NCBI RefSeq assembly: GCF_001742225.1
Contig: NZ_CP017075.1
Coordinates: 496,001-560,000, forward strand
Direction: 5' to 3'
DNA from: Novosphingobium resinovorum
GTDB lineage: Bacteria > Pseudomonadota > Alphaproteobacteria > Sphingomonadales > Sphingomonadaceae
Length of the DNA stretch: 64,000 nucleotides
This document shows positions 27,613-37,962 of this stretch, in pieces (position 1 is the stretch's first letter; each line of letters starts with the position of its first letter). Both the position numbers and the translations under genes were made by a program. Under the pieces are notes generated by a model. The model was not told where the DNA came from. It did no database searches and saw only the letters and a list, made by a program, of their open reading frames with translations.

Positions 27613-27753
27613 CAAGGTGACGCAGGTTTACACGGTTGACACGGTCCAGAGGGAAAAGGTGTCACCTTGGCCCTGCAAGGTGACACATCCGGCCCTGAAA
27701 GTGTCACCTTGCGAGGTAAACCTGTCACCTTGTACGCGCAATGTGTCACCTTG
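27613..27753. repeat. Array of GTCACCTTG boxes on a 21-bp period
   Basis: Direct copies of GTCACCTTG start at 27661, 27703, 27724 and 27745 (spacings 42, 21 and 21). Inverted copies (CAAGGTGAC) lie at 27613-27621 and 27676-27684. Most copies extend to GTGTCACCTTG, and the one at 27661 is preceded by AAGG, making it a near-palindrome. GTAAACCT also precedes the box at 27724 and, inverted, follows the box at 27613. The array fills the argJ-csp intergenic region. No gene is supported in 27559-28039; short frames there merely translate the repeat (VTLR-type heptads). Confidence 0.75.
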
Positions 27754-27879
27754 CGACGCCACGGCGCGGGAGGAGCAGGGGGGCGGGCGGGGAGGATCAT
27801 CGCCCGCAAATTACCGTCGCCATATGCCTGTAGGAAACCGCGCTTTTCAGGGTATCAAGCAGTGCCCGCCGCGTGAACA

Positions 27880-27908
27880 GTGACAGGGCTCGCGAACGCT
27901 GCTATAGC
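27880..27908 (+). promoter_or_regulatory. Putative sigma-70-type promoter of the cold-shock gene
   Basis: GTGACA (27880-27885) and TATAGC (27903-27908) are 17 bases apart. This places transcription start near 27915 and leaves a leader of about 125 bases before the ATG at 28040. Long leaders are usual for cold-shock mRNAs. Confidence 0.5.
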
Positions 27909-28039
27909 GCCGCCGCTGATGTCGCCCTGGTCGAATGTTGGGCGTCTCAATCGCACTCCTTATTCTCAGTGGCCCCAGAGGCGCGGTTCGTGCCAAGCGG
28001 GTTCGAGGCCGTAGACGATACGGATAAGGGAATAAGTTC

Positions 28040-28246
28040 ATGATCACCGGAACTGTGAAGTTCTTCAATGCCGACAAGGGCTATGGCTTCATCGCGCCCG
28101 AGGACGGCAGCGGCGATGCCTTCGTGCACATTTCGGCTGTGGAGCGCGCCGGTCTGCGTACGCTCGACCGCGACCAGCGCGTGTCGTACGAGCTGGAAAC
28201 CGATCGCCGTGGCAAGACTTCCGCGGTGAACCTCCAGGTCGCCTGA
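28040..28246 (+). CDS. Cold-shock domain protein
   Basis: This 68-aa single cold-shock domain has RNP1 (KGYGFIAP) and RNP2 (AFVHIS) motifs for binding single-stranded RNA/DNA. It acts as an RNA chaperone or antiterminator. GGGAATAAG precedes the ATG. It is followed by the DUF6481 gene after 83 bases, an arrangement that may be one transcript. Confidence 0.95.
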   Translation: MITGTVKFFNADKGYGFIAPEDGSGDAFVHISAVERAGLRTLDRDQRVSYELETDRRGKTSAVNLQVA

Positions 28247-28329
28247 ACCTTGCGGCAGGCGGGTTCCGGCATCGTCGGCCCGCTTGCCTGCAGCACGGTA
28301 CGCATGAAAAAGAGATCAAGTAGCAGGTA

Positions 28330-28644
28330 ATGGCAGCATACAAGGAACCGGGCTTCGACGCCCGCCGTAACGCCGCAGCCGAAGCGCGTGCAAAGGCGCT
28401 CGCAAAGCTCAAGGCGAAGACCCCCATCGATCCCGCCGTTCAGGCCGAGCGTATCGCCAAGGCGCAGGCGCGCGAGCAGGCCCAGGCCGAAAAGCGCCAG
28501 GCCGCCAAGGAACGCCGCGAGCGCGAAGCCGAGGAAAAGGCCGCAGCTGCCGCTGCGAACGCGCCCAAGCCCGAACTGACCGAGGAAGAGCGCAAGGCCG
28601 CGCGAGATGCCCGCTACGCCGCGCGCAAAGCCCGCCGTAAGTGA
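28330..28644 (+). CDS. DUF6481 family highly charged helical protein
   Basis: This 104-aa, Ala/Lys/Arg/Glu-rich protein starts MAAYKEPGFDARRNAAAEAR and ends in KAARDARYAARKARRK. It is predicted as one long charged helix or coiled coil. The start sequence matches what I know of the alphaproteobacterial family DUF6481, whose function is unknown. Its basic tail could bind nucleic acid. Its TGA overlaps the GTG of the next gene. Confidence 0.8.
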   Translation: MAAYKEPGFDARRNAAAEARAKALAKLKAKTPIDPAVQAERIAKAQAREQAQAEKRQAAKERREREAEEKAAAAAANAPKPELTEEERKAARDARYAARKARRK

Positions 28645-29402
28645 TCCCGGCCGAGGCCGCCGCGCCTGCGGACGACCATCCGGTCCTCGAATCCGCTCCA
28701 GGCCCCGGCCTCCAGCTTGAAGAAGGCGACGAACTGATCGACGTCGCCTATGTGCCGAACGGCGATCGCCTGCGCCTGGTGCGCAGCGAAGGCGAGTTCG
28801 TCATTCTCCTCGATCGCCACGAACTCATGAGCACCGACCTCTACGCGTCGGAAGAAGCGCTCGCCACGATGACATGCGATCGGCTTGGCCTGCGTCCCGA
28901 TCCGCAGTGGCTGATCGGCGGCTATGGCATGGGCTTCACCTTGCGTGCGGCGTTGGCCGTTCTGGACGACGCCGCCGAAGTGACCGTGGCCGAGATCGTC
29001 CCGCAGATCATCGACTGGGCGCTCGGCCCGATGCGGGTCTACACCGGCGAATGCCTCGACGATCCGCGCGTCCAGCTGGTGCAGGACGATGTGGCGATCC
29101 TCATCGATTCGGCGCGCGGTGCCTACGATGCGGTGCTGCTCGACGTCGACAACGGCCCGGAAGGGCTGACCCGGCGCATCAACGACTGGCTCTATTCCCG
29201 CGAAGGACTGGACGCGGCGATGCGGGCACTGCGTCCCGGTGGCATGCTTGCAATCTGGTCTGCGACGCCCGATGCGGCGTTCGCCGCGTTGCTGGCGGAA
29301 GCGGGCTTCACGGTCGAGGTCGTGCCGGTCGAGGCGATGACCGGCGATACCGTCGGCGGCGATGATCTGGAGCACGTGATCCTGTTCGCCCGCAAGCCTT
29401 GA
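28641..29402 (+). CDS. Spermidine synthase-like (SAM-binding fold) protein
   Basis: This 253-aa protein has a Rossmann-like methyltransferase fold: LIGGYGMGFTLRAAL (motif I region, about residues 92-106), then VAEIVPQIIDWA, and YDAVLLDVDNGPEGL, where aminopropyltransferases carry catalytic Asp residues. Polyamine synthases usually read GGGDG in the first motif; GGYGMG differs, so the substrate may not be a polyamine. It starts with GTG in a four-base overlap with the DUF6481 gene, which indicates coupled expression. Confidence 0.75.
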   Translation: MIPAEAAAPADDHPVLESAPGPGLQLEEGDELIDVAYVPNGDRLRLVRSEGEFVILLDRHELMSTDLYASEEALATMTCDRLGLRPDPQWLIGGYGMGFTLRAALAVLDDAAEVTVAEIVPQIIDWALGPMRVYTGECLDDPRVQLVQDDVAILIDSARGAYDAVLLDVDNGPEGLTRRINDWLYSREGLDAAMRALRPGGMLAIWSATPDAAFAALLAEAGFTVEVVPVEAMTGDTVGGDDLEHVILFARKP

Positions 29403-29500
29403 GCGCCTGCGTGTCGATAGTCGGGGCAAGCAGGCCCACGTGCGCTTTGCCGCAAACGCATGTGGACACATCCCGTCATCGACCCTATCTGACGTTCCCT

Positions 29501-29776
29501 ATGGCCCATCGCCTGATCCTGACCCTGCTTGCCCTGCTTACCGGGCTCGCCGCACAAGTCGGCCCGGCCGAGGCGTTTGTGTCGCGGGTGTCGGCGGTGC
29601 AGGTCCTGGCCGCCCATGAAGTCGCCGCCAAGGCGCCGCGTGCGCCGGTCGCCCTTGCGCGGCTGCCCGAACCGGGACTGCGCAACACGCGGCTTCATGC
29701 GCCGCAGCAGCCGGTCGCCTTCGCGCCGGTCGCCGTGCCAGCGGTGTTCACCGGGATAGACCGCGCGCGCCAATAA
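29501..29776 (+). CDS. Small exported protein before secA
   Basis: This 91-aa product has an N-terminal signal peptide (LILTLLALLTGLAAQVGPAEA) and an Ala/Pro/Val-rich mature part with no known motif. An upstream TTG at 29399, overlapping the previous stop, would add 34 residues ahead of the signal peptide, so ATG at 29501 is preferred. No ribosome binding site is evident for it. Function unknown. Confidence 0.6.
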   Translation: MAHRLILTLLALLTGLAAQVGPAEAFVSRVSAVQVLAAHEVAAKAPRAPVALARLPEPGLRNTRLHAPQQPVAFAPVAVPAVFTGIDRARQ

Positions 29777-29905
29777 GCGCGCCGCCCGGCAACTTTCGCA
29801 TCCTCGCGAGCTTATTCACGCGCCCGGTCGTTCGGCCGCCTCCTTGTGAGCTTGGGCCGCGTACACCGACCATATGTAATTCACGAAAAACAGGGGTTCA
29901 CCGCC

Positions 29906-32656
<2,751 letters not shown>

Positions 32657-32674
32657 TCGCACCGCATATGTTCG

Positions 32675-32708
32675 AAAAGGCGTCGCCGTACACCGGCGAC
32701 GCCTTTTT
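32675..32708 (+). terminator. Rho-independent terminator after secA
   Basis: A 14-bp stem (AAAAGGCGTCGCCG, 32675-32688, with 32694-32707) around TACAC ends in a run of five T. Confidence 0.92.
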
Positions 32709-32737
32709 CGTATGTCTTCCAGAAACTTGGGATTTCG

Positions 32738-32757
32738 AGTGTATCTAAGTATACACT
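32738..32757. promoter_or_regulatory. 20-bp palindrome upstream of the autotransporter
   Basis: AGTGTAT and ATACACT (7-bp arms) flank CTAAGT, in an AT-rich stretch 132 bases before the autotransporter start codon. This is the size and symmetry of a dimeric repressor or activator operator. Confidence 0.45.
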
Positions 32758-32889
32758 AGTAAAAGTCTCTCTGTTAACAAGATAACCGGCCTTGTAATTT
32801 TCCTGACAGGGTTGATTACTATTCGCCCGTCTTTGCGTGAGTTAGTCCCTGCGCTCGAGGCATCTTTGCTTCGTCATGAGGGGGACATC

Positions 32890-35649
32890 ATGTTTGGTAG
32901 TGCGACACCCAACACGCTTGCCGTGAACGCGGCCCCGTGCCTGATCAACGCGCGCCTGATCAACGCGCGGGGGGCGGTCAGCGCCATGGCGCTTGCGGCT
33001 TCTCTGGCTCTGGCGGCGCCGGTCCTGGGGCAAACCGTCATCAATCCGGGGTTCGAAAGCGGCGACACCACCGGCTGGGTGCTCACCGGGGGCACCTGGA
33101 CCAGCACGGCGCAATGGCCGCCTGCGGACTCGACCTGGGCAGGGGCGCCCAATTCCTACACCATCACCAATGCGGGCGACCTCGATCCGTTCACCGGCAC
33201 GCCGACCGTGTTCGCGGGCAACCACGCGATCCGGCTCAACGACATGAGCCCCAACTATGGCGTCACCGCGCTCTCTCAGTCGGTCGCCAATTACACCGGC
33301 AACAAGCTCTACTACGCCTGGAATGCGATACTCGAGCCGTCGCACGGAGCGACCGACAGTCCCTCGTTCATCATCAAGGTGGTGGACAAGACGACCGGCA
33401 AGGTCATCAACAACATCGCCTACAGCGCCTATACCGCGCAGAACACGACGATCTTCCGCCAGGCCGGGCGTTACGTGACGAGCGACTGGAAGGTCGAGGA
33501 CATCGACATGGTCGCGGGCCATGACTACGATCTGCTTTTCGTAGCGCTCGACTGCCCATACGGCGCGCACTCGGGCTATGTCTACGTCGACGGCTTCGGC
33601 AATGCCATTCCCAGCGCCAACGCGAACGTCGACTTCGACCCCGCGACCGACCTTACGCGCGGCTCCGACGTGCTGATCCCGATCGGCGGCGACATTCCAG
33701 ACATCGATCTCGCCAAGGCGTTCTACACGACGCAGGAAGTAAACGATGGCGACGTCAATCCGAACTTCGTCGGCGGCACCCTGCAGTTCGCCTCGGGCGG
33801 TGACGTGGCCACCGCGTTCACGGTCCAGAGCCAGGGCGGCACGATCGACAGCAACGGCTTCGACGTCGGGCTGACCGGCGGCCTGACCGGCGTTGGCGGC
33901 ATGACCAAGACCGGCGCGGGCGCCCTGACGTTGTCGAGCGCGATCAGCACGCTCAACGAAGGCTTCGTGGTCGATGGCGGTGCGCTGCTGGTCAATTCGG
34001 CGCTCTCGGCCGCGAGTGTCACCGTCAACGACGGCGCGCGGCTGGGCGGCAGCGGCACGATCGTGGCCGACGTCACGGTCAATTCCGGCGGCACGCTCGC
34101 CCCGGGCAACAGCCCCGGCACGCTGGTCGTCGCGGCGGGTGACGTGACCCTTGCCGACGACGCGACCTTCGAAGTCGAGATCGACGGCCGCACCTACAAC
34201 GCGGCGGGCGGTGCGGGCACTTACGATCGCCTGGCTTTGACCACCGGCGCGACGTTCCAGCCCAACGGCATCCTCGCGCCGACCTTGCGCGGGATCACTG
34301 GCGGCAACAACACCTTCACCCCGGTGGTGGGCGATACCTTCGTGATCGTCGATGGCGGCGCGGTCGGCTCGGGGGCGTTCGATTCGGTGGTGCAGCCGAG
34401 TTCGGGACTTGCGGCCAACACGCGCTTCGACGTGATCTATCGCTCGACGCAGGTGCTCGCGGCGGTGACCCCGACCAGCTTCGCCACGTTCGGCGCGGGC
34501 GCGGGATGGAAGCGCAACGCGGTATGGGCAGCGGCCGGGCTCGACGGCGTCCGTCCGGCGGCCGGCGCGCGCAGCGGAGCCTACTATCCGCTGTTCAGCG
34601 GCCTCTACGGCTACGACGCAGGGGAACTGGGCTATGCCTTCTCGCAGATCAGCGGCGAGATCCATGCCGACACGCTGCAGATGGCGCTGAGTTCTGCGCG
34701 CGACATCAGCCAGACCGCGCTGAGCGCCGCGCAGGAACCCTGGGGCTGCTCGCCTGCGGTGCAGACGCCCGGCCAGTTCACCGACCCGGCGCCGCAAGGC
34801 ACCGACGATGGCTGCGGCGTGGAATCGACCCGCAAGGGTGCGACCGCATGGGGTCGCTACATCGGCCAGTCCACCGAAGTGGGCGAGGACGGCATCGCTT
34901 ATGGCTACGACCGCAAGGCGCACGGCGTGATCGCAGGCATCAACGCGGTGAACATCGACGGCACCCGGATCGGTATCGGCGGCAGCTATACAGACGGCGA
35001 CATGTACAGCGATGTCGGCAGTTCGGCGGCCATCAAGACTTGGTCCGCCTTCGGTTACGGCGCGCATCGTTTCGGTGCACTCTCGCTGGGCCTCGTGGTG
35101 GGCTACAACGAGGCGAGCCTCGATACGATCCGCAACGTCGGCCTGATGACCGGCAACCAGCGCGCCACCGACAGCTACAAGATCAAGACGCTGACGGCCG
35201 CACTGGAAGCCAAGGTAGACCTCAAGCTCGGCGATCGTTCGGTGATCCGGCCCGTCGCCGGGATCGAGATCGCGCGCAGCAAAGCGGGTTCGGTGGCCGA
35301 AACGGGTTCCACCGTCATCGGCCTAACCATGCCGAGCGAGAAGTGGACCAGCGCACGGACCAAGCTGGGCGCGGAACTGGCGATCGGCGTCGGCAATCCG
35401 GTCGAGGCCGGTCTGTTCGGCAACTGGCGCCACGAACTCAAGGACGCGACGGCCGTGCGCACCGCCGAACTGGGCGCGGCGGATTGGCTGGTGTCGAGCG
35501 TCGATGCCGACAAGGACTCGTTCGAGGCGGGCGGCCAACTGGGGCTCAAGCTGACCAACGGCATCAAGATGCGCGTCGAATATGCGATCGTGCGGCAGGG
35601 TGATTACCACACCGACCGCGCGACAGCAGGCGTTTCGATCAAGTTCTGA
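32890..35649 (+). CDS. Autotransporter (type Va) outer-membrane protein
   Basis: This 919-aa protein has a long, unusual signal region (about 48 residues, ending ALAAPVLGQ). The passenger begins VINPGFESGDTTGWVLTGG, a carbohydrate-binding-like start. An autotransporter-associated beta-strand repeat follows (GGMTKTGAGALTLSSAIS, then GGALLV, GGTLAPGNSPGTLVV). The C-terminal barrel (from about residue 640) ends in Phe (ATAGVSIKF), as needed for BAM insertion. The signal contains a tandem LINAR-LINAR duplication. GAGGGGGAC precedes the ATG. Adhesion or surface display is likely; no protease site was recognised. Confidence 0.88.
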   Translation: MFGSATPNTLAVNAAPCLINARLINARGAVSAMALAASLALAAPVLGQTVINPGFESGDTTGWVLTGGTWTSTAQWPPADSTWAGAPNSYTITNAGDLDPFTGTPTVFAGNHAIRLNDMSPNYGVTALSQSVANYTGNKLYYAWNAILEPSHGATDSPSFIIKVVDKTTGKVINNIAYSAYTAQNTTIFRQAGRYVTSDWKVEDIDMVAGHDYDLLFVALDCPYGAHSGYVYVDGFGNAIPSANANVDFDPATDLTRGSDVLIPIGGDIPDIDLAKAFYTTQEVNDGDVNPNFVGGTLQFASGGDVATAFTVQSQGGTIDSNGFDVGLTGGLTGVGGMTKTGAGALTLSSAISTLNEGFVVDGGALLVNSALSAASVTVNDGARLGGSGTIVADVTVNSGGTLAPGNSPGTLVVAAGDVTLADDATFEVEIDGRTYNAAGGAGTYDRLALTTGATFQPNGILAPTLRGITGGNNTFTPVVGDTFVIVDGGAVGSGAFDSVVQPSSGLAANTRFDVIYRSTQVLAAVTPTSFATFGAGAGWKRNAVWAAAGLDGVRPAAGARSGAYYPLFSGLYGYDAGELGYAFSQISGEIHADTLQMALSSARDISQTALSAAQEPWGCSPAVQTPGQFTDPAPQGTDDGCGVESTRKGATAWGRYIGQSTEVGEDGIAYGYDRKAHGVIAGINAVNIDGTRIGIGGSYTDGDMYSDVGSSAAIKTWSAFGYGAHRFGALSLGLVVGYNEASLDTIRNVGLMTGNQRATDSYKIKTLTAALEAKVDLKLGDRSVIRPVAGIEIARSKAGSVAETGSTVIGLTMPSEKWTSARTKLGAELAIGVGNPVEAGLFGNWRHELKDATAVRTAELGAADWLVSSVDADKDSFEAGGQLGLKLTNGIKMRVEYAIVRQGDYHTDRATAGVSIKF

Positions 35650-35663
35650 TTGGCGGAGGGGAG

Positions 35664-35693
35664 GGGCGCGGTGAAGGCCGCGTCCTTCTTTCT
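35664..35693 (+). terminator. Terminator after the autotransporter gene
   Basis: An 8-bp stem (GGGCGCGG, 35664-35671, with CCGCGTCC, 35678-35685; one G-T pair) and a TGAAGG loop are followed by TTCTTTCT. Confidence 0.75.
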
Positions 35694-35735
35694 AGTTCTC
35701 GATTCTACAGCGTGATCGCCGTCACCTGTATCATT

Positions 35736-35824
35736 GTCATTCCCGAGAAGTCGGGAGCCCATCTCCTTCCTGACGGTGCCGGTTGCACCGGCGTCAGATG
35801 GATCCCCGCCTTCGCGGGGATGAC
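35736..35824. repeat. Dispersed palindromic repeat, second GTCATTCCCG pair
   Basis: The inverted arms GTCATTCCCGAGAAGTCGGG and its counterpart ending GCGGGGATGAC enclose a centre with its own GC hairpin (GGTGCCGGTTGCACCGG). It is the same family as the element at 1685-1769 but with mutations in the left arm. It occupies the gap before the PepSY pair; the rest of 35650-35995 shows no gene. Confidence 0.7.
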
Positions 35825-35995
35825 GGATGATGTTTTCAGACAAACACTCACCCTCGGTCCACTCCAAGCCCATCGCAGCCCCATCTTTGTAAACGAAGCA
35901 ATGGTGGTCTCCGGAGCGGGTCCAGAGCAAACCAGCCCTTACCTTGCTATTGAAAATTGATCGCATTAGTTGACCTTTGAGAGAGGCAAGGGACA

Positions 35996-36040
35996 ATGAT
36001 GCGCGCATTTCGATTCTTCGGCCCGAGCAGCAAGCAGTGA
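35996..36040 (+). CDS. 14-codon leader ORF overlapping the next start codon
   Basis: ATG at 35996, preceded by GAGAGGCAAGG, opens a frame for MMRAFRFFGPSSKQ that ends in a TGA sharing three bases with the GTG start of the following membrane gene (GTGA, 36037-36040). This arrangement suggests translational coupling. The peptide has no known relatives that I recognise, and it may be a leader rather than a functional protein. Confidence 0.45.
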   Translation: MMRAFRFFGPSSKQ

Positions 36041-36618
36041 CGTCCGGCGACATGCTTCTGGCGCTCGCCTCCGCGGCGGGCATTGCCGGTGTCGCGGCCT
36101 TGCGCCTTGCGTGGCGGCAAGCCCGGCGCTCGATGCCTTTGAATGCCCTCGGCTGGGCGCTTCTGCTCGTTTCCTCAGTGGTCGGCTGGATGGGCGCCGG
36201 GGCGTGGGGCACCTCCATTGCTGCGCTCTGGTCGATGGGCGCGGCCTTCGTGCTGCTGGTCCATGCGGCGCTTGTCTCGGAGCCTGCGAAGGTTGCCGCT
36301 TCCAACCGCCGCGCCGGAATGCTGCCCGAGAGCGGTGAACCATTGCGCCTCGGCGGGCGCGTGCTGACGTTCGTGCTGGTCGGCATCGTCTCGGCATTGC
36401 CCTCGGTGGGCGCGGCGCTGGCGATTGCGGCGCTGGGGCGGATGCTGGGATGGAGCCTCGCCAATGCTCTGGCGCTGGCGTTCTTCGCCATGCCGCTGGC
36501 GTGGATGCTCATCGCCTATGCGGTGCTGATGCAGCCTGCGCGGCGCGGGCAGATCAAGGTGCTGGCCATTTCCTCTTTGCCGACATGGCCCGCGCTGGCC
36601 GCAGGACTGCTTTCATGA
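36037..36618 (+). CDS. Polytopic membrane protein paired with a PepSY protein
   Basis: This 193-aa protein has about five hydrophobic helices. The first half (AWRQARRSMPLNALGWALLL) and second half (GRVLTFVLVGIVSALPSVG) look like two small membrane modules joined. Iron-uptake clusters often carry separate small DUF3649 and DUF3325 proteins next to a PepSY protein, and this gene may be a fused form; this is inference from layout. The GTG start at 36037 overlaps the leader ORF; ATG at 36052 is the alternative. The stop overlaps the PepSY gene (ATGA). Confidence 0.65.
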   Translation: MTSGDMLLALASAAGIAGVAALRLAWRQARRSMPLNALGWALLLVSSVVGWMGAGAWGTSIAALWSMGAAFVLLVHAALVSEPAKVAASNRRAGMLPESGEPLRLGGRVLTFVLVGIVSALPSVGAALAIAALGRMLGWSLANALALAFFAMPLAWMLIAYAVLMQPARRGQIKVLAISSLPTWPALAAGLLS

Positions 36619-37958
36619 CGACCGCTCCCGAACCTTCCACCGTCAAGCGCGCGCTGTCGGCCCATGCCGCGATCGGGCTGATCGCTGGCGCCTTGCTCTA
36701 CATCGTCAGCCTGACGGGGACGATCGCGGTGTTCTACGCAGAACTCCAGCGCGCCGAGCAGGACAAGGCGCCCGAGATGGCCACCATCGCGCCCGTCGCC
36801 GTCCAGCGCGGCGTGGAAGCGGCGCTGAAGGCCGAGCAGGGCGGGCCGGTCACCACGCACCTCTACGTCCACATGCCGGTCGAGGAACTGCCGCGCACGA
36901 CCATCACCACCGACACCCGCGCCACCCATGTCGCGGCGGATGGCCGGCTCGCCAATGCCGAGGAGATCGGCTGGTCGGACTTCCTGGTGGAGCTTCACTA
37001 CACGCTGAACCTGCCGGCGCTCGTGGGCATGTCGATCGTCGGCATCCTCGGGGTGATGATGCTGGCGCTGTCGCTCACCGGCGTCATCGCGCATCCGCGT
37101 ATCTTCCGCGATGCCTTCCTGCTGCGCGCGCGCAACCAGACCGGGCTCGGGTTGGCGGACTGGCACAACCGGATGAGCGTATGGTCGCTGCCCTTCACGG
37201 TGGCCGTGGCGCTGACCGGCGCGGTGATCGGGCTCGGGTCGATCACGGCTTACGCCATCGCCTCGCTCGACCATGGCGGCGATATAGAGGCGGTGTACCA
37301 GCCCCTGTTCGGCGAGGAGGGCAAGCCCGACAAGCGCGTTGCTCCGGCGCCCAACGTGGCGGCGGCGCTCGACTACATGGCGCGGCATTATCCGCAAGTG
37401 ACGATCACTTACGTGACGCTCCACGATCCGCTGACGCGCGGGCAGGAGATTCAGGTCTCCGCGCTCCACGCAAGGCGCCTGATCTTCGGTGAGAGTTACC
37501 GTTTCGATGCGGGCGGACGCTTCCTCGGCGTTGCGGGCCTCGCGGACGGCGAACTGGGGCAGCAGGCGGCGGCCTCCAACTACCGGCTGCACTTCGGGAA
37601 TTTCGGCGGATTGCCGGTCAAGCTGGCTTACGTTCTGTTCGGCACGGCGCTGACGGCGATCTGCGCGACCGGAACCTACATCTGGCTTGGCAAGCGGCGG
37701 CGGCGCGGCCACGACGAACCGCGTCTGCTCAAGGCATGGGACGCGGTGGTATGGGGGAGCCCCATGGCGCTTGCCCTGACGTTGGTGGCGCGTTTCGTCA
37801 TCGGCAACGCAGCACCGTTCGCGGCGATCTTCTGGATCGGGTCGGCGCTGGTGCTGGCGGCGGCCTTTGCGCCTTTCGCGCCGCCGCGTTTCCGCCGTGC
37901 GCTCCAGATCGGGCTGGTCGTCTCGTGCGTGGGAGCAGGGGGACTGGCTCTGGCCTGA
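36615..37958 (+). CDS. PepSY-associated transmembrane protein
   Basis: This 447-aa inner-membrane protein has an N-terminal helix (SLTGTIAVFYAELQ), a periplasmic PepSY-like domain, central helices with GVIAHPRIF and WHNRMSVWSLPF, a second periplasmic region, and three to four C-terminal helices ending AGGLALA. Members next to siderophore receptors are thought to be ferric-reductase-like partners that help release iron. The conserved His in WHNR fits haem or metal handling, but activity is unproven. No receptor lies beside it. It is coupled to the preceding gene by an ATGA overlap. Confidence 0.85.
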   Translation: MTTAPEPSTVKRALSAHAAIGLIAGALLYIVSLTGTIAVFYAELQRAEQDKAPEMATIAPVAVQRGVEAALKAEQGGPVTTHLYVHMPVEELPRTTITTDTRATHVAADGRLANAEEIGWSDFLVELHYTLNLPALVGMSIVGILGVMMLALSLTGVIAHPRIFRDAFLLRARNQTGLGLADWHNRMSVWSLPFTVAVALTGAVIGLGSITAYAIASLDHGGDIEAVYQPLFGEEGKPDKRVAPAPNVAAALDYMARHYPQVTITYVTLHDPLTRGQEIQVSALHARRLIFGESYRFDAGGRFLGVAGLADGELGQQAAASNYRLHFGNFGGLPVKLAYVLFGTALTAICATGTYIWLGKRRRRGHDEPRLLKAWDAVVWGSPMALALTLVARFVIGNAAPFAAIFWIGSALVLAAAFAPFAPPRFRRALQIGLVVSCVGAGGLALA

Positions 37959-37962
37959 GCCG

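Noticed and set aside
27613..27753. CRISPR-like periodic repeat
   Set aside because: The repeated unit is 9-11 bp with 10-12 bp gaps and mixed orientation, far too short for CRISPR repeats and spacers, and no cas gene is nearby.
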